Source of the DNA: Prevotella sp. Rep29
Lineage (GTDB): Bacteria > Bacteroidota > Bacteroidia > Bacteroidales > Bacteroidaceae
Assembly: GCF_019551475.1 (NCBI RefSeq)
Contig: NZ_CP047159.1
Coordinates: 2,170,001-2,234,000 of the forward strand
Reading direction: 5' to 3'
DNA: 64,000 bases
In this document: piece by piece, positions 45,971 to 53,722 of the stretch
Layout of the letters: every line of letters starts with the position of its first letter
Position numbering within the stretch: position 1 is the first letter of the stretch
Position numbers and translations under genes: made by a program
Notes under the pieces: model-generated
Told to the model about the DNA's origin: nothing
What the model saw: the letters and a program-made list of their open reading frames with translations, nothing else
Database searches by the model: none

Positions 45971-47167
45971 TTATTTCATGGCATCGCCGAACTTGCTCGG
46001 AGAACTCTGGTTCTCACCCAGTTTCTCTGCCTCTGCCACCTTTTTCTCATACTGCTCGGGGGTGATGGGTTTGATTTCCATATCGTCGCTGAGCTTCGTC
46101 AGTCCGTTGGTCACATACTTGTCGCCGACCTTCAGGCCGCTCGTCACGACATAGTTCATGCCATCATTGTGCGGAGCCACCGTGATTTCAGTATATTTCA
46201 CCTTGTTTTTCGCTCCGAGCACATACACGAAATACTTGTTCTGCACCTCCATCACGCACTGCTGCGGAATGACGATGGAGTTGGAGGCGGTTTTCGGAAT
46301 GATAATCGAACCGGAACCGCCGCTCTTCAGCAACCCCTGGGGGTTGGGGAAACGGGCAATCATCGACACGGCACCCGTGGCAGCATCAATGACACCGCTC
46401 ACCTTCGACACGTGTCCCGCCTGGTTGAAAATCGTACCGTCAGCCAACTGAAGTTTCACTTCGGGGAACTCGGCAATCGCATTCTTCATGCTGCCGGAGG
46501 TCTTCGACATCTCCAGCATGTCTTTTTCCGCCATCGAGAAATAAACTTCCATCACGCTGTTGTTCGAAACCGTGGTCAGTGCGGGCTGAACCGAGGGGCT
46601 CACCAGCGTTCCAACCTTATACGGCAGACTGCCGATGATGCCGCTTGCAGGGCTCTTCACATAGCAGAAGCTCAGCGCCTCGCGCGCTGCCGAAAGGGAA
46701 GCCTGCGCCTGTGCCAACTGTGCCTGCGCACTTTCATAGGTGTTCTTTGCCGTCTGAAGTTCATAATTTCCGATGACGCTGCTCTCAAACAGTTTCTGAC
46801 TGTTGTCGTAAGTCAGCTTCGCCGTATTCACCTGCGCACGAGCCGTGTTTACCGCAGCCTGCGCCTGGCGCACTTGTGCCTGCGACGGACCGTCGTCAAG
46901 TGCGAAGAGCATCTGACCGGCACCTACCGACTGACCTTCCTGAACATACACGCGGGTGATAAACCCAGTCGTCTTCGGACGTATCTCCACGTCCTGAACA
47001 CCCTTGATGGTTGCCGGATACGACGTCTGCAAGTCGGCATTCGACGTGCCGACCGTCTTCACGGGAAACTCATTGTCGCCAAAATTGGGCATGCCACCCT
47101 TCTTTCCACCACAGGAAACCAACAGGGCTGCCATCGCTGCCACAAGCAAAATTCTGTCTTTTTTCAT
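45971..47167 (-). CDS. RND efflux membrane-fusion protein (AcrA-like)
   Basis: 398 residues; lipoprotein start (LLVSC, Cys19). Barrel-sandwich/lipoyl half-motifs (GVQDVEIRPKTTGFITRVYV; YVKSPASGIIGSLPYKVGTL) surround a helical hairpin rich in Ala/Gln (AQVRQAQAAVNTARAQVNTA), followed by a beta-barrel domain. It links the RND pump to the outer-membrane duct. It is the first gene of the operon; no TetR or two-component regulator is adjacent, so regulation is not evident. Confidence 0.95.
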   Translation of the reverse strand: MKKDRILLVAAMAALLVSCGGKKGGMPNFGDNEFPVKTVGTSNADLQTSYPATIKGVQDVEIRPKTTGFITRVYVQEGQSVGAGQMLFALDDGPSQAQVRQAQAAVNTARAQVNTAKLTYDNSQKLFESSVIGNYELQTAKNTYESAQAQLAQAQASLSAAREALSFCYVKSPASGIIGSLPYKVGTLVSPSVQPALTTVSNNSVMEVYFSMAEKDMLEMSKTSGSMKNAIAEFPEVKLQLADGTIFNQAGHVSKVSGVIDAATGAVSMIARFPNPQGLLKSGGSGSIIIPKTASNSIVIPQQCVMEVQNKYFVYVLGAKNKVKYTEITVAPHNDGMNYVVTSGLKVGDKYVTNGLTKLSDDMEIKPITPEQYEKKVAEAEKLGENQSSPSKFGDAMK

Positions 47168-47235
47168 CTCAATAATATGTTTTAATTTTGTCGTTATCTG
47201 AAAACTTCTTTGTTGTATTTAAGTTTTTCAAGGTG

Positions 47236-47243
47236 CAAAAATA
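47236..47243 (-). promoter_or_regulatory. -7 box of the RND efflux operon
   Basis: The minus strand reads TATTTTTG, about 70 bp before the adaptor start codon. No convincing -33 TTG at normal spacing. Confidence 0.5.
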
Positions 47244-47417
47244 ATAGGTTATTTCCAAAAAACCACATTTTTGCCTTCACATTTAACATATATTGGCGAA
47301 TATTCGACTGTTTTCATGGCGCACACAAGCACCATCAGGGCAAAGTAATAAATTAAAATTAAGAGTTAAGAATTAAGATTAAGTGTTCCCAGAATTCCCA
47401 GCCAGTTTTCTTTATTC

Positions 47418-47448
47418 TTGCAGAAATCGCAGATTTTTCTTACCTTTG
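47418..47448 (+). promoter_or_regulatory. Promoter of the CCA-adding enzyme gene
   Basis: TTG at 47418-47420, a 20-bp gap, TACCTTTG at 47441-47448, 23 bp before the ATG at 47472. The rest of the divergent spacer (47168-47471) holds only AT-rich sequence, including a short TTAAGA-type direct repeat near 47350-47380. Confidence 0.7.
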
Positions 47449-47471
47449 CAGCGAGAAAGCGTGAACAACCG

Positions 47472-48905
47472 ATGAAACTATATTCCGATGCCGAACTGGC
47501 GCAACTGTTAGACCAGCCGATATTCCACACGATTTCCGCCGTCGCCGACGAGATGGGGGTGGAGTGTTATGTGGTGGGTGGCTACGTGCGCGACATCTTC
47601 CTCGAACGCCCGTCGAACGATATTGACGTGGTGGTCGTGGGCAGCGGCATCGCCGTGGCACAAGCCCTCAAACAACGATTGGGGAAAAAGGCAATCCTCT
47701 CCGTCTTCCGCAATTTCGGAACGGCGCAGGTGAAAGTAAAAGGAGGGCTTGAAATTGAGTTTGTCGGAGCTCGGCGGGAGAGCTATAGCCACGACTCGCG
47801 GAAACCGATTGTGGAGGACGGAACGCTCGAGGACGACCAGAACCGTCGCGACTTCACCATCAATGCGATGGCGATTTGCCTGAACAAAAAGCGCTTCGGC
47901 GAACTCGTCGATCCGTTCGGAGGTCTCGACGACCTGGAGGACGGCATCATACGCACACCGCTCGACCCTGATGTCACTTTCTCCGACGACCCGTTGCGCA
48001 TGCTCCGCTGCATACGCTTCGCTGCCCAGCTGAACTTCATGATTGAAGAAGAGACGTTCGACGCACTCGAAAGGAATGCCGAACGGCTGCACATCATCAG
48101 TGGGGAGCGCATCGCCGACGAACTGAACAAAATCATGATGACCGCCACACCGAGCAAAGGCCTGTACGACCTCTATCGCTGTGGGCTGCTCCAAATCATC
48201 CTGCCCGAACTCTGTCAGCTCGACCTCGTGGAGACCCGCAACGGGCGTGCCCACAAGAACAATTTCTATCATACCCTCGAAGTGTTGGACAATGTGGCAA
48301 AAGCCTCCTCCAATCTCTACCTTCGCTGGGCGGCTCTGCTCCACGACATCGGGAAACCAAAGAGCAAACGGTGGGACAACCTCGCGGGGTGGACGTTCCA
48401 TAACCATAACTTCATCGGGGCAAAGATGGTGCCGGGCATCTTCCGCAGACTAAAGCTGCCGATGGATGCAAAGATGAAATATGTGCAGAAACTGGTCGAC
48501 CTGCACATGCGTCCCATCGCCATTGCCGACGATGGTGTGACCGACAGTGCCGTGCGACGCTTGCTGAACGATGCGGGCGACGACATCGACGACCTTATGA
48601 CGCTTTGCGAAGCCGACATCACCAGTAAGAACAGTCAGCGAAAGGCACAGTTCCGGGAGAATTTCCGCATCGTGCGCGAGAAACTGACTGACCTGAAAGA
48701 GAAAGACTATAAACGGCTTCTGCAGCCGTGCATCAACGGCAACGAAATTATGGAAATGTTCCATCTGAGCCCCGGCATCGAGGTTGGCGCTCTGAAACAA
48801 TGCCTCAAGGATGCCGTGCTCGATAACCGCGTGCCCAACGAGCGGGAAGCACTCATGGAACTGCTGAAGAAAAAGGCTAAACAAATGGGACTCGACGCCA
48901 AATGA
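47472..48905 (+). CDS. cca: CCA tRNA nucleotidyltransferase with HD domain
   Basis: 477 residues from ATG 47472; the longer frame runs into the promoter. Class II nucleotidyltransferase head: YVVGGYVRDIFL, metal ligands in NDIDVVVVG, DFTINAMAI and the tRNA-binding RFAAQLNF region. The HD phosphohydrolase motif LLHDIGKPKSKR follows near residue 295, and a helical tail. It adds or repairs the CCA end of tRNA in the cytoplasm; the HD part may remove 2',3'-cyclic phosphates. Single-gene transcript. Confidence 0.94.
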   Translation: MKLYSDAELAQLLDQPIFHTISAVADEMGVECYVVGGYVRDIFLERPSNDIDVVVVGSGIAVAQALKQRLGKKAILSVFRNFGTAQVKVKGGLEIEFVGARRESYSHDSRKPIVEDGTLEDDQNRRDFTINAMAICLNKKRFGELVDPFGGLDDLEDGIIRTPLDPDVTFSDDPLRMLRCIRFAAQLNFMIEEETFDALERNAERLHIISGERIADELNKIMMTATPSKGLYDLYRCGLLQIILPELCQLDLVETRNGRAHKNNFYHTLEVLDNVAKASSNLYLRWAALLHDIGKPKSKRWDNLAGWTFHNHNFIGAKMVPGIFRRLKLPMDAKMKYVQKLVDLHMRPIAIADDGVTDSAVRRLLNDAGDDIDDLMTLCEADITSKNSQRKAQFRENFRIVREKLTDLKEKDYKRLLQPCINGNEIMEMFHLSPGIEVGALKQCLKDAVLDNRVPNEREALMELLKKKAKQMGLDAK

Positions 48906-49052
48906 GGGCCCCTCCCTAACCCTCCCCCAAATGGGGAGGGAACGCCTGACGGGGGAAAACAATCTCTATTCATCATTCTTCATTCATTTGTGATGTAGGG
49001 GCGGATCGGCGTATCCGCCCGCAAATAAACAATCTGTGTAATCGGCGGTTAA
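48905..49052 (+). repeat. Half copies of two dispersed repeats
   Basis: 48905-48955 is half of the GC-rich element (CCCTCCCTAACCCTCCCCC to GAACGCCTGACGGGGGAA). 48998-49052 has the arm GGGGCGGATCGGCGTATCC plus a shortened core (AATCTGTGTAATCGGCGG). The same arm occurs in reverse complement at 52531-52554. No gene is seen here. Confidence 0.65.
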
Positions 49053-49058
49053 CAAAAA

Positions 49059-49086
49059 AGACCCTGAGCAATTACGCCCAGGGTCT
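49059..49086 (-). terminator. Terminator of the fimbrillin-like lipoprotein gene
   Basis: AGACCCTG (49059-49066) pairs with CAGGGTCT (49079-49086), with a T-run on the minus strand from the A-run at 49054-49058. It lies 23 bp past the stop at 49109. Confidence 0.85.
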
Positions 49087-49108
49087 CTTCATCTTCTATA
49101 TTCGGGAT

Positions 49109-51622
49109 TTACTTAAAGATACCATTCTTTCCTGTCGTTGCTCTACGCATACCAGTCTTCACATAGATGCTGTGCTGCTGCCAGCTCAATCCGAGGTAAT
49201 CGTGGTGGATATTGAGATAGAAGGCATTATCGTTCCATGTGCCATAGTTTGCAAAACGGAATACATTACGAATTGCATTTTGTGACAGTCCTGGACCGAA
49301 GTTTAAGAAACCGCCTTTTTTACCTTTTATTAAATCCTGATACTCTTCTTCTTCAGCAGCAGTCCGCGAACTGCCTTTCCCTTTCAATTCCCAATAACGC
49401 TGATAATCAGCATAATTAAAATTATAATAATCCAAATGACTATTTGTGCTTGTCAGGGTTCCGTTTTGGTCATAAGTATATTTATAGAAACGGGTACCAT
49501 ATAGCTCATTCTGGTCATTTCCACTAGTACTGGAGTTTCCGAAATAGTTAAACATCAACGGAGTTCTTGTCCAATAATAGCCCTGCGAGCCTACAAGCGT
49601 CAGCGTTGGTTCACCAGTACCTTCTATCAACATCTCCTCTGTTGTCTCCTCCCCCACTTGGTCGCTATAAGCAATCGGATATTTAACTGTTGTCTTTACT
49701 GCCGTCTGCTCATTATCATATTCGAATCGTCCGAGACACGGTACGAAGAAATAGTCATCAATGTTTTTCCCGTCTTGGTCTGGTCTCCAACAAGTTGCCA
49801 TTCTTCCATCATTACTATAACGCTTGCGGAAGTTGAACGGAGGTGCCATATAACGCAGGTTGTATTGCTGACCCATCATCTTCAACCGAATAAAGTTTTT
49901 GGTATCCTCGTCAACATCGAAATGGTCGAGTGCATCGGTTGGATATGGCGCACTTAAACTTTCCACATCATTAGGAGAACTGTCATCATGCTTTGGCCAA
50001 TAAACTATCTGATCAATTGGTTTATCAGCATTATAAGCAGCCAGCGGTCCACTTATAATCTTATCTTTCTTCAAGAGCCATACACCACCATAGCATACGG
50101 TTCCGCCACCATTATACTCTTCGAGAATCCATGGTGTCTTATTGTCGTAATAGGGGTCACCGAATACAACATAGAAACTCATTTCATTAGCATTTAACAC
50201 ACTATCTTTCCAGATTTTTTCTGCCGGTTGGTCACGACGCTTACCTTTACGTATTTTTGCTTTCAATCTACTACTTGCGTCCTGACTTCTATTAATATAC
50301 ATGTGCGTATTATCGCCATTGAATGACCAAACGCAAATATCCTCTACCTGATAAGAGTTATAGAACCAGCTATTTGAGTGTTTTTGGTCTTCGGTCGGAG
50401 CGCCATCAGTCTGGTACGCATCGTTGTGAACAGGATATGGGATGCCTAAATTTTCTGCACCTTTCCAGAACCAATCCGTAGCTCCCCACATATAATATTC
50501 TTTGAACGGGAATACTAATTGCGTAGGTGAATCAGTAATATCCAACCTATGTCTCATATAATAATAGGTATTGGGCTCACAAATAATATCATAAGTTTTC
50601 TCTATCGTAGTGATTTTCTCCTCATAAGAAGGTGTCCACTGCGCACCGTGTGTTGTAGTTTGTTCCAGATAAAGAGCTACTTCATACTCTATCTTTAACT
50701 TATAGTTTCCTGGTTGCAAGACCATGAAAGCACGGTTTTTATCTGGGTCTCTCACTTCCTTGATGGGGAATCCGTTGTTTTGTGCTACTGCTGGAGACAA
50801 TTCGCCGTTGTCAACTTTCTGCACGTCTTCTCCACAATAGACAGTGATGACGTTTCCGCCATTTGAGGTACGTGTTTCGTCGTTCAATTTTTGGTAATTT
50901 TCACCTTCCTTATTGAAGTTATACGTTCCACAGATGTTTTTATTTTGCAATTCAGTAATCTTGACTTTCCTCACTCGACAGTACTCAGTTGCTGGAGCAA
51001 CATTTGTACGCGGCTCAAAATAAATATAAGAAGCCTCGTGGTTACCCAGATATTCATCTTCGTCAGTAGAGTTGATTTTACCGGTTTTGAAGTTGAAACG
51101 GTATTTCAACTCACCCAGTTTCTTTGCAACACCCCATGCAGCATCACCGCAAGCAGCATAGTGCTCAGAGTTGTTGGCTTTCTTTTGTACCTGTTCAGAA
51201 GTAATAGTAACCACATTCGGGTCTTCACTCGTTCCAGTATAACGCACCTCGTAGGTTTCGTCATAATAGCCACCGTCGAAATAGAAGTCAGCCCAATTGT
51301 CGTCAGTTTTGATTTGCATATCAACCGAACTAACCCATTCGCCATCTTTATTTACCCAAATATTGTCGCCTTCTACCCATGAAAATTTTCCATTGGCAGC
51401 CATCGCGATTTTTTTCAGGCCGTTCAGGAAGCTGGGTCCATCATTTGAACCGTCAACGCTTGCAACGACAGCGGGCGTAACAACTTCACTCGAACCGAAA
51501 CATGTCATTTTCGAATGATCCAATGTGGTTTTTTCTGGCTCCACATTTTCAGAACAAGCTATAAAGGACATTGCCACAATCGCAGCCATCATCCACAAGC
51601 TATACATTTTCTTTGATTTCAT
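49109..51622 (-). CDS. Large lipoprotein, possibly fimbrillin-like
   Basis: 837 residues; lipobox FIAC (Cys23). The early segment FSWVEGDNIWVNKDGEWV resembles the 'F.W..GD.I.V' motif of Bacteroidetes fimbrillin-family (Mfa/FimA-like) proteins. The rest is rich in Tyr, Trp, Asn and Asp; RTPLMFNYFGNSST and a C-terminal LGLSWQQHSIYVKTGMRRA are visible, but I cannot assign them. It is probably surface-exposed. It lies 62 bp downstream of a small Gly-rich protein gene and is probably cotranscribed. Fimbrillin assignment is tentative. Confidence 0.5.
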   Translation of the reverse strand: MKSKKMYSLWMMAAIVAMSFIACSENVEPEKTTLDHSKMTCFGSSEVVTPAVVASVDGSNDGPSFLNGLKKIAMAANGKFSWVEGDNIWVNKDGEWVSSVDMQIKTDDNWADFYFDGGYYDETYEVRYTGTSEDPNVVTITSEQVQKKANNSEHYAACGDAAWGVAKKLGELKYRFNFKTGKINSTDEDEYLGNHEASYIYFEPRTNVAPATEYCRVRKVKITELQNKNICGTYNFNKEGENYQKLNDETRTSNGGNVITVYCGEDVQKVDNGELSPAVAQNNGFPIKEVRDPDKNRAFMVLQPGNYKLKIEYEVALYLEQTTTHGAQWTPSYEEKITTIEKTYDIICEPNTYYYMRHRLDITDSPTQLVFPFKEYYMWGATDWFWKGAENLGIPYPVHNDAYQTDGAPTEDQKHSNSWFYNSYQVEDICVWSFNGDNTHMYINRSQDASSRLKAKIRKGKRRDQPAEKIWKDSVLNANEMSFYVVFGDPYYDNKTPWILEEYNGGGTVCYGGVWLLKKDKIISGPLAAYNADKPIDQIVYWPKHDDSSPNDVESLSAPYPTDALDHFDVDEDTKNFIRLKMMGQQYNLRYMAPPFNFRKRYSNDGRMATCWRPDQDGKNIDDYFFVPCLGRFEYDNEQTAVKTTVKYPIAYSDQVGEETTEEMLIEGTGEPTLTLVGSQGYYWTRTPLMFNYFGNSSTSGNDQNELYGTRFYKYTYDQNGTLTSTNSHLDYYNFNYADYQRYWELKGKGSSRTAAEEEEYQDLIKGKKGGFLNFGPGLSQNAIRNVFRFANYGTWNDNAFYLNIHHDYLGLSWQQHSIYVKTGMRRATTGKNGIFK

Positions 51623-51684
51623 CGTCTTTTAAATTATATGTTTTACTTTTTAAATACTACGAAATTCTGTCTAAAAGATAGCAT

Positions 51685-51915
51685 TTATTGCTTTTTGAAT
51701 TCTCTCCACGCAAAATTTGTTTTAGACGTGTCATCATCAGAGTTGTCACCTTCCATATCCTCCCAGGTGAACCCTTTTGCTTCCTCAACGCCACCACCGG
51801 GAACAGAGCCACCAGCACCGCCAGAGCCTTGAGTTGAATACTTTGCCAACGGAGCTTCTTCCTCTACATGTACAACCTCCATAAGGGGTTTCATATACAT
51901 TGCTTTTCTTTTCAT
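51685..51915 (-). CDS. Small Gly-rich 'MKP.MEVV' protein
   Basis: 76 residues and no signal peptide. The N-terminus (MYMKPLMEVVHVEEEAPLA) is a pattern I associate with many short Bacteroidales ORFs, followed by a Gly/Ser-rich stretch (GSGGAGGSVPGGG) and an acidic tail. The leader-like conserved head and variable Gly-rich body resemble a precursor peptide layout, but no maturation or export gene is adjacent. It precedes the large lipoprotein gene. Start chosen at the first Met; Met6 or Met8 is possible. Function unknown. Confidence 0.6.
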   Translation of the reverse strand: MKRKAMYMKPLMEVVHVEEEAPLAKYSTQGSGGAGGSVPGGGVEEAKGFTWEDMEGDNSDDDTSKTNFAWREFKKQ

Positions 51916-52082
51916 AACACTGTATTTTAAAAATGTTGTTTTGTCTTTAGTTTATTTTACCTCCATGCTCCATTCCGAAACAGGGAGGGACACTGCGTTA
52001 TCGCAGTCAGAGAGCATCTTCCAACCACCAAACATTCGGCAAAGAATATTAACAATTGAAAATACACTCACTTTTCGGGATG

Positions 52083-52141
52083 CAAAGATAAAATAAAAGT
52101 TTAATACCTTAATCTATTTTATAGAGAAATTACCCCCCCCC
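52083..52141 (-). promoter_or_regulatory. Promoter box with upstream C9/G9 tract
   Basis: The minus strand has TATCTTTG at 52083-52090, about 170 bp before the small Gly-rich protein gene. A run of nine C (52133-52141; G9 on the sense strand) lies 42 bp further upstream. The leader between 51916 and 52080 has no clear structure. Poly-C/G runs of this size can vary in length by slippage. Confidence 0.5.
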
Positions 52142-52215
52142 ATTTTGGTTTTTTAACACAATTAACGTAATTTTTAATGTATTATTGCGGTTAATGACGT
52201 GATACGCAGGCGTTA

Positions 52216-52414
52216 TGGTCCCTCCCTAACCCTCCCCTAAGAAGGAAGGGAACGCCTGACGGGAGGAGTGTAAATCCAGCCGAGCGAAAGGGGATATACG
52301 AAGCATGGGAACCCCACCCCTTCCCCTCCCCTGAGAAGGGAGGGGAACGCCTGACGGGGGAAGCCACTAACTTCACTCCCCTCCCATCGCCGAGGGGAGG
52401 GGCAGGGGTGGGGT
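52216..52414. repeat. GC-rich hairpin element: half copy and full 104-bp copy 2
   Basis: The half copy at 52216-52270 has CCCTCCCTAACCCTCCCC to GGAACGCCTGACGGGAGG. The full copy at 52311-52414 is flanked by ACCCCACCCCTTCCCCTCCC and its near complement GGGGAGGGGCAGGGGTGGGG, and is the same length as copy 1 (14236-14339). Both share GCCACTAACTTCACT in the centre. Confidence 0.75.
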
Positions 52415-52459
52415 GGTAAAACAACCTCCAATCATCATTCTAAATTCATTTGTGGTATA

Positions 52460-52554
52460 GGGGCGAATCAATGTATCCGCCCGCAAAGAAACAATCTGTG
52501 TAATCAGCGAAATCTGCGGTCAACAAGATTCGGGCGGATACGCCGATCCGCCCC
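52460..52554. repeat. Complete 95-bp inverted-repeat element with core repeat
   Basis: Left arm 52460-52483 and right arm 52531-52554 are 24-bp inverted repeats with four mismatches, sharing GTATCCGCCCG. They enclose the core AATCTGTGTAATCAGCGAAA found at three other places in the window. This is the only complete copy; others keep one arm or only the core. No ORF. Confidence 0.75.
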
Positions 52555-52569
52555 TACGGGAGAGAACAA

Positions 52570-53025
52570 TCAGTTCTCCTTTTGCTTTTTATGAATGAAG
52601 CGTATCCGTGCCACCTGGGTGTCGAACCGCACTTGCAGGGAGTCTCTGAGTATGCGCAGCCGTGTGACGTCAGAGAGTTGTTGCGCGGTGGCTGTCCCCA
52701 CCTGTTTAGCGGCTTCTGCCTGTATGCGCGCCTGCTCATACTCTTTGTTGACCCGCTGCAGGAACGTGTCGGTATGCATAAGGTCTTTCTGTGCTTTTTT
52801 CAGGACTGCGTTCTGATATATCCTCAGTGCCTTCTTCCGCGCATTGAAAGCTTTAGGATAGTCCCGTCGCAGTGAGTTGATGAGCACCAGCGCCTCGTCG
52901 TACTGCCCTTGCTGATAGGCACTTTCTATCTGGCGGAGCATCTTCTCGCCCCGCTCCTCTGCCGACGGACGACAGGACACCATCATGACGGTCAATACCG
53001 CAAAAGAAATCAATATCTGTTTCAT
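52570..53025 (-). CDS. Small helical lipoprotein of unknown function
   Basis: 151 residues, lipobox MVSC (Cys18). One TPR-like helix pair (ESAYQQGQYDEALVLINSLR) is followed by a long coiled-coil-like segment rich in Lys, Gln and Arg. The protein resembles small TPR lipoproteins of Bacteroidetes; no function is proposed. Its -7 box ends only 5 bp before the ATG. Divergent from the DUF1599 gene. Confidence 0.65.
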   Translation of the reverse strand: MKQILISFAVLTVMMVSCRPSAEERGEKMLRQIESAYQQGQYDEALVLINSLRRDYPKAFNARKKALRIYQNAVLKKAQKDLMHTDTFLQRVNKEYEQARIQAEAAKQVGTATAQQLSDVTRLRILRDSLQVRFDTQVARIRFIHKKQKEN

Positions 53026-53030
53026 GCCTG

Positions 53031-53038
53031 CAAAGATA
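53031..53038 (-). promoter_or_regulatory. -7 box abutting the start of the helical lipoprotein gene
   Basis: The minus strand reads TATCTTTG, then CAGGC, then ATG. The transcript would start within 1-2 nt of the start codon. Confidence 0.55.
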
Positions 53039-53120
53039 ATGAAAAATTCAAATAAATTTGGTTTTTCGCTCGCTTATTAAAGAAAAATCTCCCGCTCGAA
53101 AAAAGAAACTTATTCCTTTT

Positions 53121-53152
53121 TTGCTCACTTATCCGATTTTTTCGTAACTTTG
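53121..53152 (+). promoter_or_regulatory. Promoter of the DUF1599-tpiA-folE cluster
   Basis: TTG at 53121-53123, a 21-bp gap, TAACTTTG at 53145-53152, 12 bp before the ATG at 53165. Confidence 0.65.
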
Positions 53153-53164
53153 CACGAAAATAAG

Positions 53165-53710
53165 ATGAAAGATATGAGCACAGGAGAACAATTCCGAAGT
53201 GCATTGGCTGAATGCCGCTCGCTCTTTGAGAAAAAACTGCACGACTATGGGGCGTCGTGGCGCATCCTGCGTCCGGAGTCGCTGACCGACCAGCTTTTCA
53301 TTAAAGCCAAGCGTATCCGCTCGCTCGAAATCAAAAAGGAAGCGAAGGTGGACGAGGGCATCAGACCTGAGTTTATTGCGCTGATCAACTATGGCATCGT
53401 AGGATTGATTCAGCTGGAACGTGGCTACGTGGACAAGGTGGACCTGTCGAACGAAGAGGCGATCGCCCTCTATGACCACTTCGCCAGCGAGGCGCTCGAA
53501 CTGATGCTGAAAAAGAACCACGACTACGACGAGGCATGGCGCTCTATGCGTATCAGCAGTTACACGGATTTCATCCTGACAAAGATACAGCGCATCAAGG
53601 AACTGGAAGACCTGAAAGGTGCGGCACTCGTCTCGGAAGGGGTTGACGCCAACTACATGGACATTATCAACTATGCCGTGTTCGGTGTCATCAAACTGTC
53701 GGAAGAATAA
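53165..53710 (+). CDS. DUF1599 family protein with internal duplication
   Basis: 181 residues from ATG 53165 (178 if the ATG at 53174 is used). Two copies of the same module: ARRSLFEKK-like 'LFEKKLHDYGASWRILR' with INYGIVGLIQLE, and 'LMLKKNHDYDEAWRSMR' with INYAVFGVIKL. The KxHDY..W.. motif in both halves marks DUF1599. Cytoplasmic; biochemical role unknown. It is the first gene of a conserved-looking Bacteroidales cluster and is 12 bp before the DoxX-like gene. Confidence 0.85.
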   Translation: MKDMSTGEQFRSALAECRSLFEKKLHDYGASWRILRPESLTDQLFIKAKRIRSLEIKKEAKVDEGIRPEFIALINYGIVGLIQLERGYVDKVDLSNEEAIALYDHFASEALELMLKKNHDYDEAWRSMRISSYTDFILTKIQRIKELEDLKGAALVSEGVDANYMDIINYAVFGVIKLSEE

Positions 53711-53722
53711 GGATTACGAATA

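Noticed and set aside
47508..48407. Long open frame (299 codons) on the minus strand inside cca
   Set aside because: It mirrors the coding strand of a strongly supported CCA-adding enzyme and has no promoter, domain or signal of its own.
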